From Anaerolineaceae bacterium (GTDB taxonomy: Bacteria; Chloroflexota; Anaerolineae; Anaerolineales; UBA11657), in assembly GCA_003569365.1 (NCBI GenBank), contig BGOS01000016.1, positions 62,001-126,000 on the forward strand: a stretch of 64,000 nucleotides of DNA, read 5' to 3'. This document shows positions 34,475 to 42,711 of this stretch, in pieces. Under the pieces are notes generated by a model. The model did no database searches, was not told the origin of the DNA, and saw only the letters and a program-made list of their open reading frames with translations. The position numbers were made by a program, and so were the translations under genes. Position 1 is the stretch's first letter, and every line of letters starts with the position of its first letter.

Positions 34475-35616
34475 CGCCGCTGTACTACATAACCAGTGCG
34501 GCACTGCCAACGCCCAAGGCGAGCAGCGTGCAGGTGATGCAAATGTGCGCCGGCCTTGCCACGCAGGCAAAGACAACGCTGGTGCTGCCGCGCGCCGCAC
34601 AACCGCAGCCGGCAGCCAGCCTGCTGCGCCATTACGATGTGCCCGCCAGCTTTGCAGTCTTGCGCCTGCCGCGCCGGGCGCATGCACAGCTGTGGCGCCT
34701 GCACGCGGTGCGGCAGGTGCACCGGCAGCAGCGCGGCGCTTGGCTGTGCTACGCGCGCGGCCGTGATGTGCTGGCTGCATGGCTTGCACTGCGGCTGGGT
34801 GCGCGCGCAATCTTTGAGGTGCATGGCCGCCCTGTATCGCGGCTGGAACTGCACTTGCTGCGCAGCGTGGCCGCTCATGCGCGCGGCCAATTGGTGGCCA
34901 TCTCTGCCGAGCTGGCAGCAGTTTACGGGCGCGCCTACGGTATTCCCGCAGAATGTTTTGTCATCGCGGCGGATGCGGTCAGCCTGGCCCGCTTTACGCC
35001 ACAGCTGCAGCGCGCCGAGGCTTGCAGCGCTTGCGGCCTTGCGCCGGGCGTGCGTTACGCCGTGTATACTGGCGGCTTGTATCCCGGCCGCGGCCTGGAG
35101 GCGCTCTTCGCAGCCATGCGCTCGCAAACTGCGCAGCTGGTAGTGGTGGGCGGCGGCGCACCTGCAGAGGTGCAGCGGTGGCGCTCAATTGCAATTGCGG
35201 CCGGCGTGCCTGATGCTATTTTTACCGGTTACCAATCTCCCGCCCAAATTCCAAATTATCTGCAAGCGGCGGATGTGCTGCTGATGCCTTACGGCGCGCG
35301 CACCCTGACGCCCAGCGGCGAAAACACCACTGCGTTTATGTCACCCCTTAAAATGTTTGAGTACATGGCGGCAGCGCGCCCGATTGTGGCGACCGATTTG
35401 CCGGCGCTGCGCGGGACATTGCGGCACGAGCACAATGCGCTGCTGGTTGCACCGGATGAAGTGGCGCCGCTGGCTGCTGCCATCGCGCGGGCACTGGCAG
35501 ACAGCGGACTGGCGGCGCGCCTCGGCGCAGCTGCGCGGGCTGCGGTTGAGCCGCTAACGTGGGAAGCGCGTGCCCGTGCGGTGCTCGCCGGAGTTGGGCA
35601 CGGGGTGCAAAGTTGA
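34462..35616 (+). CDS. GT4-type glycosyltransferase
   Basis: A 384-residue GT-B glycosyltransferase that transfers a sugar from a nucleotide donor. ITSAALPTPKASSVQVMQMC is the N-terminal acceptor domain. VYTGGLYPGRGLEALFAAM is the linker with the phosphate-contacting Gly-rich turn. The donor-binding EX7E-like region is YGARTLTPSGENTTAFMSPL followed by KMFEYMAAARPIVATDLP. It starts at a TTG that overlaps the preceding peptidase gene. The donor and acceptor are unknown; the epimerase and nucleotide-sugar dehydrogenase next to it suggest a surface polysaccharide. Confidence 0.85.
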   Translation: MRELAPLYYITSAALPTPKASSVQVMQMCAGLATQAKTTLVLPRAAQPQPAASLLRHYDVPASFAVLRLPRRAHAQLWRLHAVRQVHRQQRGAWLCYARGRDVLAAWLALRLGARAIFEVHGRPVSRLELHLLRSVAAHARGQLVAISAELAAVYGRAYGIPAECFVIAADAVSLARFTPQLQRAEACSACGLAPGVRYAVYTGGLYPGRGLEALFAAMRSQTAQLVVVGGGAPAEVQRWRSIAIAAGVPDAIFTGYQSPAQIPNYLQAADVLLMPYGARTLTPSGENTTAFMSPLKMFEYMAAARPIVATDLPALRGTLRHEHNALLVAPDEVAPLAAAIARALADSGLAARLGAAARAAVEPLTWEARARAVLAGVGHGVQS

Positions 35617-35659
35617 ACCCGCCTGTGTTTGCAATTACCGGCATGAATAAATTGGTGCA

Positions 35660-36580
35660 ATGAATATTCTGGTGACTGGCGGGCTGGGGACGGTGGGGGC
35701 GCCGCTTTGCACGGAGCTGCGCCGGCGCGGCCACAACGTGTGGGTGTGTGACTTGACGCATGCCCCGGCACCCAATTACATGCGCTGTGATATTGGCGAC
35801 TCGCGCCAGCTGGCGCGCGTGCTGGATGCGGCGCAGCCTGAACTGGTGTTTCATCTGGCGGCGGAGTTTGGGCGCTGGAACGGCGAGGACTACTACGAAC
35901 GCGTGTGGGCCACCAACGCCATTGGCACAAAGCATTTGCTGCGCCAGCAGGAGGCGCGCCGCTTCCGGCTGGTGTTCACCAGCAGCTCTGAGGTCTATGG
36001 TGATTACGAGGGGCTGATGACCGAGGCTGTGCTGGCGCAGCATCCCATCCGGCAGTTGAATGACTACGCCATCTCCAAGTGGGTCAACGAGCAGCAAATC
36101 ATGAATTCTGCCGACCGCCACGCAACAGAGACCGTGCGCGTGCGGCTCTTCAACACCTACGGCCCGGGCGAGTATTACAACGAGTACCGCAGTGTGGCGT
36201 GCCAGTTTATCTACCGTGCGCTGCACGATCTGCCGTACACCGTGTACCTCAACCATCACCGCACTTCTTCATACATTGATGACACGGTACGCACGCTCGC
36301 AAATCTGGCGGATGCCGGCCGTTTTCTTGCGGGCAATGTTTACAACATTGCCGGTGCCGAATACCACGATATCAAGCAGCTGTCGGATCTGGTGCTGCGC
36401 CTGACCGGGCGCGACGATAGCCGCGTGCAATATGTGGAGCGCGAGGCGCACAACACGCTTAACAAGCGCGGCGACCTGACCGATGCCAGCCGTGACCTTG
36501 GCCACGTGGCGCGCTTTGATCTGGCTGCGGGTGTGCCGCTCACAATCGCGTGGCAGCGCAAGGTGTACGGCGTGCAATGA
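35660..36580 (+). CDS. NAD-dependent epimerase/dehydratase
   Basis: A 306-residue extended short-chain dehydrogenase for a nucleotide sugar. MNILVTGGLGTVGAPLCTEL is the Rossmann motif (TGGLGTVG). VFTSSSEVYGDYEG supplies the Ser and DYAISKW the Tyr and Lys (Y-x3-K). VRLFNTYGPGEYYNEYRSVA is the conserved central block, and SSYIDDTVRTLANL marks the substrate end. It could act on UDP- or GDP-sugars. The stop overlaps the start of the nucleotide-sugar dehydrogenase by ATGA. Confidence 0.88.
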   Translation: MNILVTGGLGTVGAPLCTELRRRGHNVWVCDLTHAPAPNYMRCDIGDSRQLARVLDAAQPELVFHLAAEFGRWNGEDYYERVWATNAIGTKHLLRQQEARRFRLVFTSSSEVYGDYEGLMTEAVLAQHPIRQLNDYAISKWVNEQQIMNSADRHATETVRVRLFNTYGPGEYYNEYRSVACQFIYRALHDLPYTVYLNHHRTSSYIDDTVRTLANLADAGRFLAGNVYNIAGAEYHDIKQLSDLVLRLTGRDDSRVQYVEREAHNTLNKRGDLTDASRDLGHVARFDLAAGVPLTIAWQRKVYGVQ

Positions 36581-37782
36581 TGCAACCGCAAAAGATTGTG
36601 GTGATTGGGACCGGCTATGTGGGCCTGCCGGCTGCGCTGCTGCTGGCGCGCGCCGGCCACTCTGTGGTCGGGGTGGACATCAACGACAACATTGTGCGCG
36701 CCATCAATGAGGGCGTGCTGCACATTAATGAAGCAGCGCTGCAAGCCATCATGGATGAGCCGGCCGTGCGCGCCAACCTCACGGCACAGGCCACGCCCTG
36801 CGCTGCGGATGTGTTCTTCATTGCAGTGCCCAGCCCGCTGGACCAGCGCAAAAAGGTGGCGGACCTGAGCATGGTTGTGGCAGCGGTGGAAGGCTTGGTG
36901 CCTTACTTGCGTGCCGGCAATCTGGTGGTGCTCGAGTCCACTGTGCCGCCGCTCACCTGCCGCGAGTTGCTCACGCCCATCCTTGAACGCTCCGGCCTGA
37001 AGGTTGGCGAGAACCTTTTTCTGGCGCACTGCCCGGAGCGCATTTTGCCTGGTGATGTGTTTTACGAAATTGTGCACAACGACCGCATCATCGGTGCGCG
37101 CGATGCGCATTCCCGCAAGCTGGCGGCTGCGGTATACAGCAGTTTTGTAAAGGGCGAGCTGCTCGAGACCGATGATGTGACCGCTGAGCTGTGCAAGTTG
37201 ATGGAGAACACTTATCGCGATGTGAACATTGCGCTTGCCAACGAACTGGCTGCGGTTGCTGCGACGCTGGGCATTGACGCGCGCGCTGCCATTGCACTTT
37301 CCAACCGCCATCCGCGGGTCAACCTGATGGAGCCGGGCATCGGCGTGGGCGGGCATTGCATTCCCATCGACCCGTGGTTCATCAAGGAAGTTGATCCGGC
37401 CAACTCGCGCCTCATCTTTGCGGCGCGCATGGTGAACGATGAGATGCCGCACCGCGTGGCTGCGCGCGTGCGCCAGTCCGTGCGCGGCGTGCCGGGTCCG
37501 CGGATTGTGGCGATTGGGGCTGCCTACAAGCCAAACACCGAGGACATGCGCGAGAGCCCGGCCGTGCATGTGGTGGAACTGCTGCGCGCCGATGGCTACG
37601 ACGTGGCGCACTTTGACCCGCTGGTGAAGGGCATGGCGTATCCGGATACCCTGGCAAAGGCCTGTGCCGGTGCGGATTGCCTTGTAATACTGGTGGAACA
37701 TGCCGGTGTGATGGCAGAGCTGGATGCCCAGCGCCCGGAAATTGACCGCAATATGCGCACGGCGCAGGTCTTGCGCTTTTGA
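36577..37782 (+). CDS. Nucleotide-sugar dehydrogenase, UDP-ManNAc dehydrogenase-like
   Basis: A 401-residue NAD-dependent enzyme that oxidises a nucleotide sugar twice to a uronic acid. IVVIGTGYVGLPAALLLARA is the NAD motif. LESTVPPLTC and LAHCPERILPGD are the substrate and linker blocks, and GIGVGGHCIPIDPWFI carries the catalytic Cys (about residue 262). GAAYKPNTEDMRESPA is the C-terminal UDP-binding motif. The HCPERI and GGHCIPIDPWF wording resembles WecC/Cap5O-type UDP-ManNAc dehydrogenases more than UDP-glucose dehydrogenase. The promoter of the next operon lies inside the last codons of this gene. Confidence 0.9.
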   Translation: MMQPQKIVVIGTGYVGLPAALLLARAGHSVVGVDINDNIVRAINEGVLHINEAALQAIMDEPAVRANLTAQATPCAADVFFIAVPSPLDQRKKVADLSMVVAAVEGLVPYLRAGNLVVLESTVPPLTCRELLTPILERSGLKVGENLFLAHCPERILPGDVFYEIVHNDRIIGARDAHSRKLAAAVYSSFVKGELLETDDVTAELCKLMENTYRDVNIALANELAAVAATLGIDARAAIALSNRHPRVNLMEPGIGVGGHCIPIDPWFIKEVDPANSRLIFAARMVNDEMPHRVAARVRQSVRGVPGPRIVAIGAAYKPNTEDMRESPAVHVVELLRADGYDVAHFDPLVKGMAYPDTLAKACAGADCLVILVEHAGVMAELDAQRPEIDRNMRTAQVLRF

Positions 37783-37799
37783 TGCGGCTGGGTTATTAT
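37771..37799 (+). promoter_or_regulatory. Promoter of the aromatic amino acid operon
   Basis: TTGCGC (37771-37776), a 17-base spacer and TATTAT (37794-37799) form a sigma-70-type promoter. The predicted transcription start (about 37806-37808) falls at or within two bases of the leader peptide ATG. No Shine-Dalgarno sequence precedes that ATG, so the leader peptide would be made from an essentially leaderless transcript. Confidence 0.6.
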
Positions 37800-37807
37800 T
37801 TCCGTCG

Positions 37808-37879
37808 ATGAGCGCGAAGTATTTTGGAGGCTATTACTACTTCGGTGCCGCGCGTGCGGCCACCGTGGCTTCGCCTTAA
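37808..37879 (+). CDS. Tyr/Phe-rich attenuator leader peptide
   Basis: A 23-codon frame begins MSAKYFGGYYYFGAAR and ends ATVASP before TAA. It has four Tyr codons (5, 9, 10, 11) and two Phe codons (6, 12) and no Trp. It sits between a promoter and an intrinsic terminator, directly upstream of the chorismate mutase, DAHP synthase and prephenate dehydrogenase genes. This is the layout of a transcription-attenuation leader, in which scarce charged tRNA-Tyr or tRNA-Phe stalls the ribosome and changes RNA folding. The peptide itself probably has no other function. Confidence 0.82.
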   Translation: MSAKYFGGYYYFGAARAATVASP

Positions 37880-37942
37880 GTAGACTCGAGCCTTTTCGGA
37901 TGAGTTCACAAGCGCGGAGCAACCCTCCGCGCTTTTTGTTTT
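37848..37942 (+). promoter_or_regulatory. Attenuator: antiterminator and terminator elements
   Basis: Terminator: AGCGCGGAG (37911-37919) pairs with CTCCGCGCT (37925-37933) around CAACC, followed by TTTTTGTTTT. Competing stem: CCGCGC (37848-37853), inside the leader reading frame, pairs with GCGCGG (37912-37917), with two further pairs (UG/CA) beyond a mismatch. A local hairpin GCCGC-GCGT-GCGGC (37847-37860) would sequester the competing strand. A ribosome stalled on the Tyr/Phe codons upstream would leave 37848-37856 free for antitermination. A ribosome at the stop codon would cover it and allow termination. The alternative folds are a proposal; the terminator itself is clear. Confidence 0.75.
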
Positions 37943-37957
37943 ACATGAGGTGGCAAT

Positions 37958-38335
37958 ATGGCAAAGACTTGTCGCGGGGTGCGCGGCGCAATTACAGTGG
38001 AGCAAAACGCGCCGGAGGATATTCTCAGCGGCACGCGCGAGCTGCTGCAGGCACTGATTGCTGCGAATGGAATTGTGGTGGAGGATGTGGCGTCAGTGTT
38101 TCTGAGCGCGTCGCCGGATCTCACGGCCGAGTTTCCGGCATTGGCGGTGCGCGAGCTGGGCTGGCTGGAGACTGCCGTGCTCTGCACGCACGAGATGCAG
38201 GTGCCGCACGGCCTTGAGCGCTGTGTGCGCGTATTGCTGCACTGGAACACTGAGCGCACGCTGGGCGAGATCGAACATGTCTATCTGAAGGGTGCGGTGA
38301 AGCTGCGGCCGGACCGCGCACCAAAAGGCAAGTGA
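37958..38335 (+). CDS. aroH: Chorismate mutase, AroH type
   Basis: A 125-residue monofunctional chorismate mutase of the AroH (Bacillus-like trimeric) fold, which converts chorismate to prephenate, the branch to Tyr and Phe. CRGVRGAITVEQNAPEDIL carries the active-site Arg near the N-terminus and the conserved Asn/Glu. SVFLSASPDLTAEFPALAVR contains the Phe/Arg pocket, and HEMQVPHGLERCVRVLLHWN with the active-site Arg and the HVYLKGAVKLRPD tail completes the family. It is the first structural gene after the attenuator. ATG 37958 is preceded by GAGGTGG. Confidence 0.93.
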   Translation: MAKTCRGVRGAITVEQNAPEDILSGTRELLQALIAANGIVVEDVASVFLSASPDLTAEFPALAVRELGWLETAVLCTHEMQVPHGLERCVRVLLHWNTERTLGEIEHVYLKGAVKLRPDRAPKGK

Positions 38336-38352
38336 GTGTTGCGCAATTGGAT

Positions 38353-38372
38353 TGCCGGCGGATCTGCCGGCA
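38353..38372 (+). repeat. Inverted repeat between aroH and the first DAHP synthase
   Basis: TGCCGGC (38353-38359) and GCCGGCA (38366-38372) form a seven-pair hairpin around GGATCT. It has no T-tract, so it is not a terminator. It may stabilise or process the mRNA, or reflect the frequent TGCCGGC word in this genome. Confidence 0.4.
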
Positions 38373-38412
38373 GCGGATTATTGATGAGCAATCATCCAAG
38401 GAGTGATGTGAA

Positions 38413-39423
38413 ATGGTGATCGTAATGCAGGCGGGTGCCACACCCGCGCAGATAGCTGCAGTTGTGGCGCGGGTGGAACAGGACGGATTGAAGACGCAAA
38501 TTGTGCGGGGCACAGAACGCAACATCGTGTGTGCACTGGGCGATGACCGCCTAGTGGACAAGCGCGCGTATGCGGTGCTTGAAGGTGTGGAGACGGCGAC
38601 GCCAATCCTCAAGCCGTTCAAGCTGGCGTCGCGCGAGGCGCAGCCGGCAGACAGCACCGTGCACCTCAAAACGCTGCGCGTGGGCGGCCCAACGATTGCG
38701 ATTATTGCCGGCCCATGCTCCGTGGAGAGCCGCCCGCAGATGCTGGAAATTGCCCACGCTGTGAAAGAGGCCGGCGCGCATGCATTGCGCGGCGGGGCCT
38801 TCAAGCCGCGCAGCTCGCCGTACAGCTTTCAAGGCATGGGCGAGGAAGGCCTGATGATTCTGGCCGAGGCCGGTGCGGCTACCGGCCTGCCAGTAGTGAC
38901 CGAGGTGATGTCTGCCGAGCAACTGGTGCTTGTGCAAAAGTATGCGGATGTGCTGCAGATCGGCGCCCGCAACATGCAGAACTATGAGCTGCTGCGCGCC
39001 GTCGGTGCCGCCAAGCTGCCCGTGCTGCTCAAGCGCGGCCTGATGTCCACAATTGAAGAGCTGCTGATGAGCGCCGAGTACATTCTTTCATCGGGAAATC
39101 CACACGTGATCTTGTGCGAGCGGGGCATCCGCACTTTTGAGAAATACACGCGCAACACCACCGACATCAACGCCATCCCGGTGCTGAAACATATGACGCA
39201 TTTGCCAGTAATGCTCGACCCCAGCCACGGCGTGGGACAGTGGGAGTATGTGCCGGCTGTGGCGCGCGCGGCTGTGGCTGCCGGCGCTGATGGCTTGCTG
39301 GTAGAAGTGCACAATCATCCGGATCAGGCGCTGTCTGATGGCGCGCAAAGCTTAAAGCCCGAGGTCTTCGCGGCGCTGGTAAAAGAATGCCGCGCTGTGG
39401 CTGGCATTATCGGCCGCAATTAA
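38413..39423 (+). CDS. aroF: 3-deoxy-7-phosphoheptulonate synthase (first copy)
   Basis: A 336-residue type I-beta DAHP synthase that joins phosphoenolpyruvate and erythrose 4-phosphate in the first step of the shikimate pathway. Residues 1-75 form a ferredoxin-like regulatory domain ([20 protein letters not shown]), as in the Thermotoga enzyme, where aromatic amino acids bind. The barrel shows [13 protein letters not shown] (metal Cys), [46 protein letters not shown] (metal His) and [16 protein letters not shown] (metal Glu and Asp). A second, similar copy follows after 21 bases. ATG 38413 lies eight bases after an AAGGAGTG ribosome binding site. Confidence 0.95.
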   Translation: MVIVMQAGATPAQIAAVVARVEQDGLKTQIVRGTERNIVCALGDDRLVDKRAYAVLEGVETATPILKPFKLASREAQPADSTVHLKTLRVGGPTIAIIAGPCSVESRPQMLEIAHAVKEAGAHALRGGAFKPRSSPYSFQGMGEEGLMILAEAGAATGLPVVTEVMSAEQLVLVQKYADVLQIGARNMQNYELLRAVGAAKLPVLLKRGLMSTIEELLMSAEYILSSGNPHVILCERGIRTFEKYTRNTTDINAIPVLKHMTHLPVMLDPSHGVGQWEYVPAVARAAVAAGADGLLVEVHNHPDQALSDGAQSLKPEVFAALVKECRAVAGIIGRN

Positions 39424-39444
39424 CTTGTACAAATTGGAGGCGCA

Positions 39445-40455
39445 ATGATCATCGTGATGCGCGCGGGCGCTTCCCGCGAAGAAATTGACAATGTGGTGGC
39501 GCGCGTTGCGCGTGATGGCTTCACGGCGCATTTGAGCGCCGGCGCGGAGCGCACCATCATCGGCCTGATTGGCGATGACCGGCCGCTCGATCGGCAGTTA
39601 TATGAAGTGCTGCCCGGCGTTGAGAAGGCGATGGCCGTGCTCAAGCCGTTTAAGCTGGCGTCCCGCGAGTTCTCTGCCGCGGATACTTTGGTGAATATCA
39701 AGGGCGTGGTCATTGGCGGCTTGCCGGTGGTGCTGATGGCCGGGCCATGCGCGGTGGAAAGCCGCAGCCAGCTGCTTGAGATAGCGCATGCGGTAAAGGC
39801 GGGTGGCGCCCAAGTGCTGCGGGGCGGTGCCTTCAAGCCGCGCAGCTCGCCGTATAGCTTTCAGGGGCTGGGCGAGGAAGCGCTGAAGATACTGGCGGAG
39901 GCGCGCGAGCAAACAGGCCTGCCAGTGATCACGGAAATCATGACGCCTGAGCATCTGCCCATGGTTTGCGACTACGTGGACATGCTGCAAATTGGCGCGC
40001 GCAACATGCAAAACTATGAGCTGCTTAAGGGCGTTGGCCGCACCACGCTGCCGGTGCTGCTGAAGCGCGGGCTGATGGCAACCATGGAGGAACTGCTGAT
40101 GAGTGCGGAGTACATTCTGGCTGCCGGCAACCGGCAGGTGGTGTTGTGCGAGCGTGGCATCCGCACTTTTGAAAAATACACACGCAACACAACGGACATC
40201 AATGCCATTCCCGTGCTCAAGCACCTGACGCATTTGCCGGTAATGCTGGACCCCAGCCATGGCACTGGCACTGCGCGGTACGTGCTGCCCGTGGCGCGCG
40301 CAGGCATTGCTGCGGGTGCGGACGGGCTGCTGGTGGAGGCGCACTGCAATCCGGAGGAAGCGCTTTCAGATGGCGGCCAGAGTCTGCGGCCAGAACAATA
40401 TTCCGAGCTGGTGCGCCAGGTGCGCGTCATTGCGCGCGCTGTCGAGCGCAGTTAA
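39445..40455 (+). CDS. aroF: 3-deoxy-7-phosphoheptulonate synthase (second copy)
   Basis: A 336-residue paralogue of the preceding gene, the same length and with the same domain order. The catalytic barrel is highly conserved between them ([64 protein letters not shown]). The N-terminal regulatory domain has diverged more ([20 protein letters not shown] against the first copy). A GGAGG ribosome binding site precedes ATG 39445. The pair may respond to different end products, such as Tyr and Phe; that is inference. All metal ligands are kept, so it is probably active. Confidence 0.95.
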   Translation: MIIVMRAGASREEIDNVVARVARDGFTAHLSAGAERTIIGLIGDDRPLDRQLYEVLPGVEKAMAVLKPFKLASREFSAADTLVNIKGVVIGGLPVVLMAGPCAVESRSQLLEIAHAVKAGGAQVLRGGAFKPRSSPYSFQGLGEEALKILAEAREQTGLPVITEIMTPEHLPMVCDYVDMLQIGARNMQNYELLKGVGRTTLPVLLKRGLMATMEELLMSAEYILAAGNRQVVLCERGIRTFEKYTRNTTDINAIPVLKHLTHLPVMLDPSHGTGTARYVLPVARAGIAAGADGLLVEAHCNPEEALSDGGQSLRPEQYSELVRQVRVIARAVERS

Positions 40456-40485
40456 TCGCAGCACATTTATTTGCACGGGCTTGCT

Positions 40486-41370
40486 GTGAATTCAACCCTG
40501 GCACTGCATAACGCGCGCATCACCATTGCGGGCATGGGCTTGATGGGCGGATCGCTGGCGCTGGCCCTGCGCGGCAAGTGTGCGCACGTGACGGGTGTGG
40601 ATGTTGATGGTGAGGTGCGTGGCGCAGCGCTCGCGGGGCAGGTGGTGCACGCTGTCGAGAGTGAGCTGCATGCTGGCATGGCCGGGGCGCACTTGTTGGT
40701 GCTGGCCACGCCGGTGGGTGTGATCCTGCAGCAACTGCAAGAACTCAAGGCTCGTGCCGCAGCGTCCAGTGCGCCGCTGGTTGTGCTGGATTTGGGCTCC
40801 ACCAAATCTGAAATTATGGCTGCCATGGAAACACTGCCTGCCGCTTGCGATCCGGTGGGCGGGCATCCCATGTGCGGCAAAGAAGTGGCTGGCTTGCAGC
40901 ACGCGGACGCCGCGCTATATCACGGCGCAACCTTTGTGCTGGCGCCGCTGGCGCGCACCAGCCCGGCTGCGTTGCAGCTGGCGCATGCAGTGGTGGCAGC
41001 GGTTGGCGCGCACGCGCTGCTGCTGGATGCTGCGCGGCATGACCGGCTGGCTGCGGCCACCAGCCACGTGCCGTACCTGGTTGCATGCGCATTGATGTCC
41101 GCCGCCAGCGCGGCAGCGGTAGATGATGACGCGCTGTGGCAGCTTGCCGCCTCCGGCTTCCGCGACACGTCGCGCCTGGCTGCCAGTTCGGTAAACATGA
41201 TGCTCGACATTCTGCGCACCAACCGCGCGCCTGTTCGGGCGGCGCTGCTGGCGCAGCGCGATCAGATCGACCGGCTTGCTGGGCTGCTGGAGGGGGATGA
41301 GGCTGCACTCGCGCAGTTTCTGCAGAGCATGCGCAGCGAGCGCAGCCGGCATTTCCCCTCCCCGCGCTGA
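40486..41370 (+). CDS. tyrA: Prephenate dehydrogenase
   Basis: A 294-residue NAD(P)-dependent enzyme that makes 4-hydroxyphenylpyruvate for tyrosine. ITIAGMGLMGGSLALALRG is the nucleotide-binding motif, LLVLATPVGVILQQL follows, VVLDLGSTKSEIMAAME is the family segment, and DPVGGHPMCGKEVAGL carries the catalytic His. DRLAAATSHVPYLVACAL and SGFRDTSRLAASS are the C-terminal dimer and active-site blocks. There is no ACT domain, so feedback may act elsewhere. The frame is open from TTG 40471; I prefer GTG 40486. Confidence 0.92.
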   Translation: MNSTLALHNARITIAGMGLMGGSLALALRGKCAHVTGVDVDGEVRGAALAGQVVHAVESELHAGMAGAHLLVLATPVGVILQQLQELKARAAASSAPLVVLDLGSTKSEIMAAMETLPAACDPVGGHPMCGKEVAGLQHADAALYHGATFVLAPLARTSPAALQLAHAVVAAVGAHALLLDAARHDRLAAATSHVPYLVACALMSAASAAAVDDDALWQLAASGFRDTSRLAASSVNMMLDILRTNRAPVRAALLAQRDQIDRLAGLLEGDEAALAQFLQSMRSERSRHFPSPR

Positions 41371-41414
41371 AATTGGAAGTCATTACCAAAAGATTTGCGC
41401 GGCGCAGCGCTTAG

Positions 41415-42698
41415 ATGAAAGTTCACGGACGAGCTGCAAATCTGTGCGGATCGGTTGCGCTGGCTGGCGACAAGTCCATGTCGCACCGGGCACTGCTGCA
41501 CGCTGCCCTCAGCCCCGCGCGCAGCACGCTGCGCAATGTCTTGCGCGCCGGAGTTACCGCGGCGATGATTGGCTGCCTGCAGCGCCTTGGCGTTTCAATT
41601 GAGCAAGCGGGCGCCGAACTGCATGTGCAGGGCGGGGCGTGGCAGCCGGTACCAGACGCGCTGCATTGCGGCAACTCCGGCACAACGCTGCGCTTAATGC
41701 TGGGCGCGATTGCCAGCCAGCCGCTGCGCGCCACACTCAGTGGCACGCCCGGCTTGCAGCGCCGCCCGATGCAGCGCCTCGCCGATCCGCTGCGCCTGAT
41801 GGGCGCGCAGATCGACAACGACTTTGCGCCGCTCACAGTTAGCGGCGGTGCGCTGCGCGGCATCGACTACGCCATTCCGGTTGCCTCTGCGCAGGTAAAA
41901 GCTGCGCTGCTGCTGGCTGCCTTGCATGCCAGCGGCCCCACCACACTGCGCGAGCCCGGCCCTTCGCGGGATCACTCTGAGCGCATGCTGCGTGCACTGG
42001 GTGTGGATGTGCGCTCGGAGGAAAATGTTGTTACGCTGTACCCGCTGTCGGCGGCGCTGCCTGCTTCACAAGTCACGCTGCCAGCCGACATGTCGGCAGC
42101 TGCCTTCATGCTCGCGGTGGCAGTGCTGGTGCCCGGCTCCAGCATTCAAATGCAGGGCGTCGGAATCAATCCCACCCGCACCGGCTTCCTTGAAACGCTG
42201 CAGGAAATGGGCGCAGACATCCGCATTACAAACCAGCGCGTGGAGGGTGGTGAGCCGGTGGCGGACTTGGAGGCACACCATAGCGCGCTGCGTGCGGTTG
42301 AGATTGGTGGTGTGCGTGTTGTGCGCATGATTGATGAGTTCCCGATTTTTGCCGTGCTGGCCACGCAGGCAGCCGGGCGCACGGTAGTGCGGGACGCAGC
42401 CGAGCTGCGCCTGAAAGAATCAGATCGCATTACAGTGCTGGCGGGTGAACTGCGCCAGCTGGGTGTAGCGCTGACCGAGCACGCGGACGGGTTTGAGTTG
42501 CATGGCCCGCAAGCCATCCAGCCGGCTGCGGTTGCCAGCCATGGGGATCACCGGCTTGCAATGTCGCTGGCGATTGCAGGTTTGCTTGCGCCCGGCACAA
42601 CCACGGTCCACGGCGCGGACGCAGTCGACGAATCGTTCCCCGGTTTTGGCGCTGTGCTGCAGCAATTGGGCGCGGCAGTTGAAGTTGATCCTGCCTGA
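41415..42698 (+). CDS. aroA: 3-phosphoshikimate 1-carboxyvinyltransferase (EPSP synthase)
   Basis: A 427-residue enzyme that transfers enolpyruvyl to shikimate 3-phosphate. VALAGDKSMSHRALLHAALS is the N-terminal motif with the phosphoenolpyruvate-contacting Lys and Ser. HCGNSGTTLRLMLGAIASQP is the GNSGT motif. RPMQRLADPLRLMGAQI, LREPGPSRDHSERMLRALG, MIDEFPIFAVLATQAAG (catalytic Asp/Glu) and LRLKESDRI with GDHRLAMSLAI complete the family pattern. Family length is about 430. It follows tyrA by 44 bases. Confidence 0.96.
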   Translation: MKVHGRAANLCGSVALAGDKSMSHRALLHAALSPARSTLRNVLRAGVTAAMIGCLQRLGVSIEQAGAELHVQGGAWQPVPDALHCGNSGTTLRLMLGAIASQPLRATLSGTPGLQRRPMQRLADPLRLMGAQIDNDFAPLTVSGGALRGIDYAIPVASAQVKAALLLAALHASGPTTLREPGPSRDHSERMLRALGVDVRSEENVVTLYPLSAALPASQVTLPADMSAAAFMLAVAVLVPGSSIQMQGVGINPTRTGFLETLQEMGADIRITNQRVEGGEPVADLEAHHSALRAVEIGGVRVVRMIDEFPIFAVLATQAAGRTVVRDAAELRLKESDRITVLAGELRQLGVALTEHADGFELHGPQAIQPAAVASHGDHRLAMSLAIAGLLAPGTTTVHGADAVDESFPGFGAVLQQLGAAVEVDPA

Positions 42699-42711
42699 TA
42701 TCTTCCGGGCG

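Noticed and set aside
36340..37701. A 453-codon minus-strand frame opposite the nucleotide-sugar dehydrogenase
   Set aside because: The plus-strand gene has the complete family motifs; the antisense frame is a shadow.
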